Positions 45,986 through 52,919 of a DNA stretch of 64,000 nucleotides are shown piece after piece; positions within the stretch are counted from its first letter, which is position 1, and every line of letters starts with the position of its first letter. The notes below the pieces were generated by a model. That model saw only the letters and a program-made list of their open reading frames with translations. It had not been told where the DNA came from and ran no database searches. The stretch is from Korobacter sp036501185 (GTDB lineage Bacteria > Acidobacteriota > Terriglobia > Terriglobales > Acidobacteriaceae): assembly GCA_036501185.1 (NCBI GenBank), contig DASYAU010000134.1, positions 44,060 through 108,059 on the forward strand, read 5' to 3'. A program made the position numbers and the translations under genes.

Positions 45986-46320
45986 CGGAGGAGCTCCCAT
46001 CCGCCGAGCGCAACGATGAACCAGAGAGGCATTGCAAAGAGCGTGGCGCGCAGTGCAGGAATGCGCCGACGCATGAGCAGCCACGAGACCAGGACAGCGT
46101 AGAAGAACAACGCAATGGCTCCGATGATCATGGAGCGACACTCAAGCGCGGTGTAGGCGCGGCCCTCTTTGAGAAGTGTCAGGCCGAGGGTGGCAAGTGC
46201 GACCGAGGGGGCGGCGCCGAAGAGGCCTCCGAAGGACTTAGGAGTGAATAGGTCGCCGACCAACGCGAAGAGGGAGACGATGGCACCGCCAATAAAGAAC
46301 CGGAGGAGGAGGTCGGACAC
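45982..46320 (-). CDS. DUF3147-like small membrane protein, first of a pair
   Basis: 112 aa from a GTG start. Four helices; SLFALVGDLFTPKSFGGLF followed by APSVALATL is the characteristic DUF3147 segment. Translationally coupled to the paralogue downstream, which suggests a hetero-oligomeric membrane complex. This last point is inference. Confidence 0.78.
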   Translation of the reverse strand: MSDLLLRFFIGGAIVSLFALVGDLFTPKSFGGLFGAAPSVALATLGLTLLKEGRAYTALECRSMIIGAIALFFYAVLVSWLLMRRRIPALRATLFAMPLWFIVALGGWELLR

Positions 46321-46410
46321 CTTTGTAAAAGACGCGTGAATCCGCGAGGGTGTTGTATGGAGGCGCGGGCGAGGGCGAAGCGCAGCGGCGTGCTCGATGC
46401 GGAATAACCC

Positions 46411-46446
46411 CGCCCTATCTCCAAAGGCAGGAGATAAGGACGGGGC
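46411..46446 (-). terminator. Probable terminator of mscL
   Basis: CCCCGCCCTATCTCC pairs with GGAGATAAGGACGGGG apart from single-base irregularities. It lies eight bases beyond the mscL stop in the minus direction. TTATT follows rather than a long T-tract. Confidence 0.6.
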
Positions 46447-46453
46447 ACCTACT

Positions 46454-46873
46454 TCAGGCTTTGGCGATTGCTGGCGTGAGGACGCTGGTGCAGTGACCGC
46501 AGCGGCGGGCGTCGATAGGAATTTCGCTGAGGCATTCGGGACACTTCTTGGTCGTCGGGTTCGCCGGAGGTTCTTTATAGGCGCGGGCGATGAGCGCGTT
46601 CACGGGAACCACGATGAAGAAGTACACCGAGGCGGCAATGAGCAGGAATGAGATGGCGGCGTTGATGAAATTGCCGATCATCAACTTGCTGCCATGGATT
46701 TCGAGCGCGATGGCGGAGAAGTCGGGCTTACCGACGATGGCGGCGATGAAGGGGGTGAGCAGGTCCTTCACCACCGAGGTGACGACGGTGCCGAAAGCAG
46801 CGCCCATCACGACACCGACGGCGAGATCAACGACATTGCCGCGGAGGATGAATTGTTTAAAGCCTTTGAGCAT
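46454..46873 (-). CDS. mscL: Large-conductance mechanosensitive channel with C-terminal zinc ribbon
   Basis: Opens to release solutes on hypo-osmotic shock. FKQFILRGNVVDLAVGVVMGAAFG is TM1 with its typical amphipathic lead; GNFINAAISFLLIAASVYFFIVV is TM2. At 139 aa the core is standard. However, the C-terminal helix is followed by C111-PE-C114 and C125-GH-C128, a zinc ribbon-like tail absent from E. coli MscL but known in some bacterial homologues. The nearby osmoprotectant importer (39.6-41.9 kb) serves the opposite osmotic response. Confidence 0.93.
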   Translation of the reverse strand: MLKGFKQFILRGNVVDLAVGVVMGAAFGTVVTSVVKDLLTPFIAAIVGKPDFSAIALEIHGSKLMIGNFINAAISFLLIAASVYFFIVVPVNALIARAYKEPPANPTTKKCPECLSEIPIDARRCGHCTSVLTPAIAKA

Positions 46874-46958
46874 GGGACCTCCCAGGGAGTGGCGTGGGGA
46901 ACAGGGTACGCGAGGGGAGAGTAAGGGGCAAGCGGGACTCGCGTAGAACGAGCGGGCA

Positions 46959-47025
46959 GGGCTAAAGCCCGGGTCCTACGCAAACGAGAACGGCACGGCT
47001 AAAGCCGCGCCCTGATACAGAAGCC
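46959..47025. repeat. Double-hairpin repeat (GGCTAAAGCC family), copy 1
   Basis: Two short palindromes, GGGCTAAAGCCC (46959-46970) and CGGCTAAAGCCG (46996-47007), lie 25 bases apart and are followed by CGCCCTGATACA. The same arrangement recurs at 52007-52070. This copy lies between dnaN and mscL. Confidence 0.75.
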
Positions 47026-47037
47026 TTACTGAATCCG

Positions 47038-48153
47038 TCAGATCCTCATGGGCATGACGACGTAGCGGTACTTGAATTCTTCGCTGGTGGTATCGGGGCG
47101 GAGCTGGCCGGCGGATTGGGAGTTCTTGAATTCGAGGCGAACGTCATCGCTGCCGGCGGCTTTCAGGAAGTCAATCAGATATTGCGAGTTGAAGCCGATG
47201 GTCACAGCTTCGCCGGTGTAGGCAGTCACGATGGAGTCTTCGGATTCGCCGGTCTCGGTGGAGGACGACGAGATGCGGAGTTCGTCTTTCTCGAGTTTGA
47301 TCTTGATGGCCTGGGAGCGCTCGTCGGCGAACTGGGCGACGCGCTGGATGGCCTGCATGAATTCTTCGGTGCGAATGGTGACGGACTTGTCGTTGTCCTT
47401 GGGAAGGACGGCCTCGTAGTTGGGGAACTGGCCGGTGAGTTGGCGCGATGTGAGGAGGCGGCCGCCGATGCGGAAGAAGAGGGTGCTCTCGTCTTTGGCG
47501 AATTCGATTTCGTCGACTTCGGAGGATTGCAGGAGCGAATAGAGCTCGCTCATCGCTTTTTTGGGAACGAGGGTTTTCAATTCGCCACTGAGTTCGAACT
47601 TGCCACCTTGGCGCTCGATGTGGGCGAGGCGATGACCGTCTGTCGAAACCATGATGAGGGTCTCTGGCTTGAGGATCATCTGCGCGCCGTTGAGGGTGTA
47701 GCGGGATTCTTCGTTGGAGATGGCGAAGATGGTTTTGCCGATCATGGTGCGCAGCGCCGCGGCGGGGATCTTCACCATGCCGGACGTGGGAAATACGGGA
47801 AGGCTGGGGAAATTGGAGCGTGCCATGCCGACCATCTTGGTGTTGGAGCGGCCGCTGCGGATGTTGACCCAGTGATTCTCGAGCAACTTGATGGTGATGT
47901 CGCCGTCGGGGAGGAGCTTTACGTAGTCGTAAAGTTTGCGCGCGGGGATGGTGCAGGAGCCTTCCTTCTTGACCTTAGCGGGACAGGAGGTACGCAAGCT
48001 GAGGTCGAGGTCGGTGGCGGTGATGGTGAGCTTGTCGCCGGCAGCTTCGAAGAGGAAATTGGAAAGGATGGGAATAGTGGTCTTGCGCTCGACTACACCC
48101 TGAGTGGCGGTGAGTTCCTTGAGCAGATCAAATTTGTTGACCGTGATTTCCAT
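47038..48153 (-). CDS. dnaN: DNA polymerase III beta subunit (sliding clamp)
   Basis: The processivity clamp of the replicase, 371 aa, with the three-fold clamp architecture. It opens MEITVNKFDLLKELTATQGVVERKTTIPILSN (shown in part), a classic DnaN start, and ends YRYVVMPMRI. ATG 48153 follows AAGGA by six bases; an in-frame ATG 15 codons upstream would add an unconserved leader. It lies downstream of dnaA in the usual order, across the putative origin. Confidence 0.97.
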   Translation of the reverse strand: MEITVNKFDLLKELTATQGVVERKTTIPILSNFLFEAAGDKLTITATDLDLSLRTSCPAKVKKEGSCTIPARKLYDYVKLLPDGDITIKLLENHWVNIRSGRSNTKMVGMARSNFPSLPVFPTSGMVKIPAAALRTMIGKTIFAISNEESRYTLNGAQMILKPETLIMVSTDGHRLAHIERQGGKFELSGELKTLVPKKAMSELYSLLQSSEVDEIEFAKDESTLFFRIGGRLLTSRQLTGQFPNYEAVLPKDNDKSVTIRTEEFMQAIQRVAQFADERSQAIKIKLEKDELRISSSSTETGESEDSIVTAYTGEAVTIGFNSQYLIDFLKAAGSDDVRLEFKNSQSAGQLRPDTTSEEFKYRYVVMPMRI

Positions 48154-48557
48154 CGTCGTTCCTTGCGCTGTGCCTGTGGTTTCAGCCATAGCCGCCATGT
48201 GATTTACCGGCAGATCGTTGTCGATCCGCCTCCCCCTTTGGTCGCGACTCGGGATCTCTGGAAGTGCTGCTCTGGACCCCGGTTTTACTGCTTTGGTTTA
48301 TATATCAAAAACAACTTAATAGAACAGTAGTAACAGTAGGCGCTGCGGAAAAGTGGAAAACGTGCCTGAACCGCATTCCACGCCGCTGATCACGATTTAT
48401 GCCTCTGGAGTTCCAGTCCCGGGATCGGCGGTAAAGTCGGAAAACTGGAACCCCGTTTTGGGATTCGGTCGAGTCTCCCACCGTTTCCACATGGCATCCA
48501 CAAAACCGTTGAAGGAAAAGTGGCTCCAGAAGTGGAAAACGCGGCCTGAGCCGCGTT
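48154..48557. other. Candidate chromosomal replication origin (oriC) between dnaA and dnaN
   Basis: A 404-bp gap with no gene. AT-rich DNA at about 48285-48338 (including TTTATATATCAAAAACAA) could be the unwinding element. DnaA-box-like sites compared with TTWTCCACA are GTTTCCACA (48483-48491, 8 of 9), TTTTCCACT on minus at 48352-48360 and 48531-48539 (8 of 9 each), and GCATCCACA (48494-48502, 7 of 9). The two GTGGAAAAC sites lie in a longer imperfect duplication with GCCTGA(A/G)CCGC following. Location between dnaA and dnaN is a common bacterial arrangement. Confidence 0.6.
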
Positions 48558-49952
48558 CTAACCGCTCAAACTCTCGGTGAGTTTATTGAGGAGCCTGTTT
48601 AAATCCTTGTCGGATTTGCGGGCCTCATCAATTTTGTCAACCGAGTGAAGGACGGTAGTGTGGTGCTTGCCGCCGAACTGGCGGCCAATCTCGGGCAACG
48701 ATGCTTCGGTAAGGTGCTTGGCCAGGTACATGGCAATCTGACGCGGATACACGATGGCGCGCGAGTTGTTCTTGGCCTTAATCTCGGCGACGCGCAGGCC
48801 AAATTGCTCGGCGCAGGCCTTCTGAATCGATTCGATGGTCACCTTGCGGGTCTGCTGGTCGATGATGTTCTTCAGGACCTGCTGGGCGGTCATGAGGTTC
48901 ATCTCGCCACCGGTGAGGGACGAGTAGGCGACGAGGCGGATGAGAGCACCTTCGAGTTCGCGGACGTTGCTGCGGATGTTCGAGGCGATGAAGAGGGCAA
49001 CGTCAGTGGGGAGCTGCACGCGTTCCGATTCGGCCTTCTTCTGGAGAATCGCGACCTTAGTTTCCAGGTCGGGCGGCTGGATGTCGGCGATCAGGCCCCA
49101 TTCGAAGCGGCTGCGAAGACGGTCTTCGATCTCGGCGAGTTCCTTAGGCGGTCGGTCGCTGGCAATCACCAACTGCTTCTGCTGCTCGTGGAGGGCGTTG
49201 AAGGTGTGAAAGAACTCTTCCTGGGTGCGCTCCTTGCGGGCAATGAACTGGATGTCGTCGATGAGCAGGACATCCACGGTGCGGTAGCGCTCGCGGAAGC
49301 TGGTCATCTTGTCGTAGCGGACGGAGTTGATCATGTCGTTGGTGAACTTCTCACTCGACACGTAACAGATGGAGAACTCGGGATTATTGCGCTTGGCATG
49401 ATGGCCGATGGCTTGCATCAAGTGGGTCTTGCCCATGCCTACACCGCCATAAAGGAAAAGCGGGTTGTAGGTCTTGGAGGGGCGATCGGCGACGGCGCGA
49501 GCGGCGGCGTTGGCAAATTGATTGCCTGGGCCAGTGACGAAATTGTCGAAGATGTACTTCGGGTTGAGTTGAGCGGCGCCGTCCCAATCGAAGCGAGCTT
49601 GTTGGCCGCGGGAGGCGGAAGCGGGAGCGGCCGGGGCGGATTGCGCCGGGAAACCGCCATCGTGACGCATCGGGGGCTCGGCAGCCACGGGCTCGTCGGT
49701 GACGAATTCGACGTCCTCAAAGCCGAGGCCGAGGGAGTCGAGGGCTTCCTGGATCAGATCCGCATATTTCTCGCCGATCAGCCGGAACTCAGGGGTGGGC
49801 ACACGCACGAAAATCTTATTGCCCTGAGAGTGGCTGAAGCGGGTGGGTTTGAGCCACGTGTCGTAGGAGAGTCGGTTAACTTTTTTCTCGAGCGCATCGA
49901 GGACTTGGAGCCAAGGGTTGGGAGACGATGCGGTAGCGGTGGAAAGTGACAT
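48558..49952 (-). CDS. dnaA: Chromosomal replication initiator protein
   Basis: Binds DnaA boxes and melts the origin; 464 aa. Domain I is at the N-terminus (WLQVLDALEKKVNRLSYDTWL), domain II is an Ala/Pro-rich linker, and domain III is AAA+ with Walker A GGVGMGKTH (about 169-177) and Walker B VLLIDDIQF. Domain IV carries the DNA-binding signature GGKHHTTVLHSVDKI. ATG 49952 is chosen (GGATGAG ten bases upstream); ATG 49967 would add five residues. Confidence 0.97.
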   Translation of the reverse strand: MSLSTATASSPNPWLQVLDALEKKVNRLSYDTWLKPTRFSHSQGNKIFVRVPTPEFRLIGEKYADLIQEALDSLGLGFEDVEFVTDEPVAAEPPMRHDGGFPAQSAPAAPASASRGQQARFDWDGAAQLNPKYIFDNFVTGPGNQFANAAARAVADRPSKTYNPLFLYGGVGMGKTHLMQAIGHHAKRNNPEFSICYVSSEKFTNDMINSVRYDKMTSFRERYRTVDVLLIDDIQFIARKERTQEEFFHTFNALHEQQKQLVIASDRPPKELAEIEDRLRSRFEWGLIADIQPPDLETKVAILQKKAESERVQLPTDVALFIASNIRSNVRELEGALIRLVAYSSLTGGEMNLMTAQQVLKNIIDQQTRKVTIESIQKACAEQFGLRVAEIKAKNNSRAIVYPRQIAMYLAKHLTEASLPEIGRQFGGKHHTTVLHSVDKIDEARKSDKDLNRLLNKLTESLSG

Positions 49953-50192
49953 AGAAATATTTCTCATCCAGCCACGTTGCCGTGGCCTTCTTCAAAAAGC
50001 GCGGCTGGGTTCGAGCCCAACTCTTCAGCGCAAGTCAAAAAGCTTTTTCTTCGGAAACTTGCCGGCGAGAACTCCTCGAGCGGCGGCTGGACATTTCCGT
50101 TTGCATCCTGAACTGACGCGCAACGCAAAGCGGTGACGAAAATCAAATGCTATGCGATCAAACGAAGCGGATAGTAACTGAGATTTCTACAT

Positions 50193-50222
50193 CGTTGCAA
50201 GGTTTGCCGTCACAGTGCAACG
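50193..50222. promoter_or_regulatory. Inverted repeat in the dnaA upstream region
   Basis: CGTTGCA (50193-50199) and TGCAACG (50216-50222) form a perfect 7-bp inverted repeat. It lies in the 470-bp gap 49953-50422 between the deiodinase-like gene and dnaA, where I see no gene and no good DnaA box. It could be an operator or a transcript hairpin. Confidence 0.3.
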
Positions 50223-50422
50223 TTCAGGAAACCCGCGTGATTAGCGCGTTCCGCGAGATTCGTCAACAGCAATTTGTCAATCGCAACGAGCTTGGTGCAA
50301 CTCTGAAATTGGATCCGCTGATCCGGTTTCCTCACTGTACACGCAGAGTGGAGTTTCGCGAAGACGCTGGGAAAAAAAATCCGGGAATTTGCCCTGAGGG
50401 TGATGCAAATTTCGAGCGAACT

Positions 50423-51349
50423 TCAAATTCCGACGGCTTCGTAGTCGTTCTCAGCGCGTTTGTAAGATTTGAATTGACCGTAGTCGTAAGGATTGCGACG
50501 GTAATTTGGGAAACGACGGCGACGCAAAGCGAGTCCACCCCAGACGCCGAGCCCGATGACGCCGACAGCTGCGCCAGCCATGGCGAGCATCATGATGGGA
50601 TGCTCGACGATGGGCTCGACGGCATGACTGCCGGTGACAGCGAGGCGACCAGGCCAGCCCATCTCCTGCTTGAAATCGTCAATGGACTTGGGACCGCCAC
50701 GTTTGAGCGCGCGGTGAGTGTGGAGAAGCGCGCCAGCCTTGGGAATGCCGTGAAATTCGCCGCCATGGACGATGACGTGATCGACCGCGCGTTCGTGTTG
50801 GAGGTCAATGAGCTCTTCGATCGCTTCGCCCAGGACGCGCGCATTGGTATTGAGCATGCGGAATGCGATACGACCGCTGCGATCAATTAAGTAAGAAGGG
50901 TTCGGGGCTTTACCGTACTTCCGATGGATACGGCCGTTGAGGTCGTCGACGATGAGCGGCATTTCAACGTTTTCTTCGGAGCGAAAGAGTTCAGCGGCGG
51001 TGAGCTTGTCGCGCATGTCGCGATGCGGGCCGAGTTCTTCGCCGGGATGAGCTTCGCGCACGTAGACGAAAAGGAACTCGACATCATCGCCAAGGTCCTC
51101 GTAAAGATCGTTGAGGCCACGGATGGAAGCGGCGGTGAAAGGACAGGTGGCGGAGCCGAAGGTGAGGACGACGTTGGACTCGCCTTGATAGTCGCTGAGA
51201 CGAATGCGGTCGCCATCGATGGTGCGGGCCTCGAAGTCGGGAGCTTTGTCTCCAGGCTTGGGAGCGCCGAGGAACTTGGTAACGACCATGTCTTTGATGA
51301 GCAGGTTGCGCCGGAAGCTTTCGTAGTTATAAGGCGTGAATCCGAACAT
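50423..51349 (-). CDS. Deiodinase-like thioredoxin-fold protein with C-terminal membrane anchor
   Basis: 308 aa from ATG 51349 (GGAGG eight bases upstream). The redoxin part starts GDKAPDFEARTIDGDRIRLSD. The active segment NVVLTFGSATCPFTAAS (C69) and the later FLFVYVREAHPGEE match the iodothyronine deiodinase family, where the corresponding residues are FGSCTU-PPF and VYIEEAHP. Here selenocysteine is replaced by Cys. A hydrophobic helix near 255-278 and a basic, Tyr-rich tail follow. Bacterial relatives are of unknown function; a thiol reductase or peroxidase is more likely than thyroid hormone deiodination. It is divergent from the peroxiredoxin gene. Confidence 0.8.
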   Translation of the reverse strand: MFGFTPYNYESFRRNLLIKDMVVTKFLGAPKPGDKAPDFEARTIDGDRIRLSDYQGESNVVLTFGSATCPFTAASIRGLNDLYEDLGDDVEFLFVYVREAHPGEELGPHRDMRDKLTAAELFRSEENVEMPLIVDDLNGRIHRKYGKAPNPSYLIDRSGRIAFRMLNTNARVLGEAIEELIDLQHERAVDHVIVHGGEFHGIPKAGALLHTHRALKRGGPKSIDDFKQEMGWPGRLAVTGSHAVEPIVEHPIMMLAMAGAAVGVIGLGVWGGLALRRRRFPNYRRNPYDYGQFKSYKRAENDYEAVGI

Positions 51350-51472
51350 GAAGGCGACCTCCGTAGGAAATTGGGACCTGAATGCCCCGACGCCGGGGAC
51401 ACGACGACAACTAATTCGATGCGCGAGGGTGGGCAAGGTTTTACGAGGCTTCGAAAATCAGATTACGCCCGG

Positions 51473-51502
51473 TTGCCGGTGCGCGCCATGGACAAATAGA
51501 AT
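51473..51502 (+). promoter_or_regulatory. Putative promoter of the peroxiredoxin gene
   Basis: TTGCCG (51473-51478), 18 bases, then TAGAAT (51497-51502). The start codon lies nine bases beyond the -10, so the transcript would be leaderless or nearly so, consistent with the lack of a Shine-Dalgarno sequence. Confidence 0.4.
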
Positions 51503-51511
51503 CAATGGGAC

Positions 51512-52003
51512 ATGGCACTCAAGGTTGGAGAGATCGCGCCGGACTTCACGCTGAAGGGCGTAATTCGCGAGCGGCAGGTTACGTTTAAGCTGAGCGAGTT
51601 ACGCGGGCAGAAAAATGCAGTGCTCGCGTTCTATCCGCTGAACTGGACGCCGGTTTGAACGGCGCAGATGCCGGCGTATCAAGCGGAGCTGGAAAAGTTC
51701 GCCGGCTATGATGCCCAGGTCGTGGGCATAAGCATTGACACCGTCTACAGCCACATGGCGTGGCAGCAGAAAGATACCGGCTGGCTGGATTATCCGCTGT
51801 GCAGCGACTTCTATCCACATGGCGGAACGGCGAAGCAATATGACGTCTTCCGCGAGAAGCCGCCGATTCCGGGGATCAATGAGCGGGCAGTGTTCGTGGT
51901 AGACAAGGAGGGCGTGATCCAGTTTGCAAAGGTCTACGACCTGGGGCAGCAGCCGCCGAACGAAGAGGTGTTTGAGGTGCTGGAGCGGCTGAAGAATTCT
52001 TGA
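51512..52003 (+). CDS. Peroxiredoxin (AhpE-like) with in-frame TGA at the peroxidatic Cys: probable selenoprotein
   Basis: Reading ATG 51512 to TGA 52001-52003 gives 163 residues with one internal TGA at codon 49 (51656-51658). Upstream: VGEIAPDFTLKG and AVLAFYPLNWTPV. Downstream in the same frame: TAQMPAYQAEL, CSDFYPHGGTAKQYDVF and RAVFVVDKEGVIQFAKVY, all peroxiredoxin blocks of the AhpE type. The TGA stands exactly at the active-site Cys of PxxxTxxC (P42, T46, position 49). Both halves are intact and codon-like, so selenocysteine is favoured over a pseudogene. The enzyme would reduce peroxides, with Sec as the peroxidatic residue. A resolving Cys may be that in PLCSDF. A TGC-to-TGA sequencing error remains possible. 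Confidence 0.8.
51656..51658 (+). other. Recoded TGA, probable selenocysteine codon
   Basis: The only in-frame stop between 51512 and 52001. It replaces the catalytic Cys codon. The preceding codons are ACG CCG GTT and the following ACG GCG CAG ATG. Confidence 0.75.
51670..51706 (+). promoter_or_regulatory. Candidate bacterial SECIS hairpin
   Basis: GCCGGCG (51670-51676) pairs perfectly with CGCCGGC (51700-51706), and an inner AGC/GCT pair (51682-51690) closes a GGA loop. The apex lies about 27 bases after the UGA, within the range known for bacterial SECIS elements read by SelB. A smaller CGGC/GCCG hairpin just after the UGA competes with it. Confidence 0.45.
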
Positions 52004-52006
52004 ACA

Positions 52007-52070
52007 CGGGCTAGAGCCCGGTTCTTCGTTTGTCATTCGGCACGGCTAAAGCCGTGCCCTGATACAAAGC
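52007..52070. repeat. Double-hairpin repeat (GGCTAAAGCC family), copy 2
   Basis: CGGGCTAGAGCCCG (52007-52020) and CACGGCTAAAGCCGTG (52041-52056), followed by CCCTGATACA. It has the same layout as 46959-47025. It starts three bases after the peroxiredoxin stop and may double as a terminator or 3' processing site. Confidence 0.75.
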
Positions 52071-52125
52071 TTAAGTGCACGACTGACTTCCCACATTGTC
52101 CCTGGGGAATCTAGGCGAGGCTATT

Positions 52126-52500
52126 TCAGATTCGATCGAGATCTTTGACCGTGCGCTCGTTTTTCAAATTTCCAGTGTTGAGCGTGCTCTTGGGTTCGAG
52201 GAGCATGATGTGGGTTTCCTCGTCGGCGGAGGGAAGGTGGTCGATGCCGCGGGGGATGACGATGAACTCGCCGGGCATGATGAGGAACTCGTTCTCTTTT
52301 CCATCTTCGCGGACGCGCATGCGCAGGGCGCCTTTCACGACATAGAAGAGTTCATCTTCGTTCTCGTGGTGGTGCCACATGAACTCGCCCTGGAGCTTGG
52401 CGACCTTTACATAGAGGTCGTTGACTTCGCCGATGATTTTGGGGCTATAGAACTCGTTGAAGAGCGAGAGCTTGGCGCCGACGCTTACCTTCGTAATCAT
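52126..52500 (-). CDS. Cupin-domain protein
   Basis: 124 aa, a single cupin barrel. Motif 1 shows GEFMWHHHENEDELFYVVKG, with the His cluster and Glu as metal ligands, and motif 2 is PGEFIVIPRGIDHLPSADEE. No catalytic partner domain is present. ATG 52500 is chosen; an in-frame ATG at 52563 would overlap the promoter region of the divergent gene. Function beyond metal-dependent cupin chemistry or sugar/metabolite binding is unknown. Confidence 0.8.
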   Translation of the reverse strand: MITKVSVGAKLSLFNEFYSPKIIGEVNDLYVKVAKLQGEFMWHHHENEDELFYVVKGALRMRVREDGKENEFLIMPGEFIVIPRGIDHLPSADEETHIMLLEPKSTLNTGNLKNERTVKDLDRI

Positions 52501-52577
52501 GGCAAATAGTGTCTCACCCCGACCATATTTGTTGCGAATGAACGGCGCGGTGGTAGAATCCAACTACTCTGGAGCCC

Positions 52578-52853
52578 ATGGAACTGCTCGTCAAAATCGT
52601 GAAAATCAGCGCATTGGTGATGCTCATCTTTGTGCTGGCGGTTTTGTGCGCTCCGACCCTGAGGGGACCATTCGTGATTATTCATTTCGCGACGACCCTG
52701 AAGGCGTGGCTGCTGGTGCAGGTCCTGTTCCTGGGATTCGTGCTGGCAGCGCATGAAGCGCTGGGCCGCGTGGTTTCAAGAAAGATGGCGTTGCGCGTGC
52801 CAGTCCCAATCCTTCGCGGATTTACTCCTGCTCTTGAGCCGCTGCGCTGCTAG
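52578..52853 (+). CDS. Small membrane protein, 91 aa
   Basis: GGAG three bases before ATG 52578 is a tight but possible ribosome site. Two hydrophobic helices (LVKIVKISALVMLIFVLAVLC and WLLVQVLFLGFVLAAHEAL) are followed by a basic tail. It lies 66 bases upstream of pal on the same strand. No family is recognised. Confidence 0.5.
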   Translation: MELLVKIVKISALVMLIFVLAVLCAPTLRGPFVIIHFATTLKAWLLVQVLFLGFVLAAHEALGRVVSRKMALRVPVPILRGFTPALEPLRC

Positions 52854-52919
52854 CGCACTGTTTTTTTATCGATTCGGCTCGAACCAAAAAAATCAAAAAT
52901 CAGTAGCAGGAGATGAGTC

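Noticed and set aside
50000..50020. T-loop-like GGGTTCGAGCCC in the dnaA upstream region, considered as a tRNA
   Set aside because: No acceptor stem, anticodon arm or D-arm can be drawn around it.
51512..51658. Reading the peroxiredoxin as a pseudogene truncated at codon 49
   Set aside because: The frame is intact on both sides, and the stop sits precisely at the catalytic Cys and is TGA, not TAA or TAG. Random nonsense mutation would rarely hit that codon alone. It remains the main alternative until sel genes are found.
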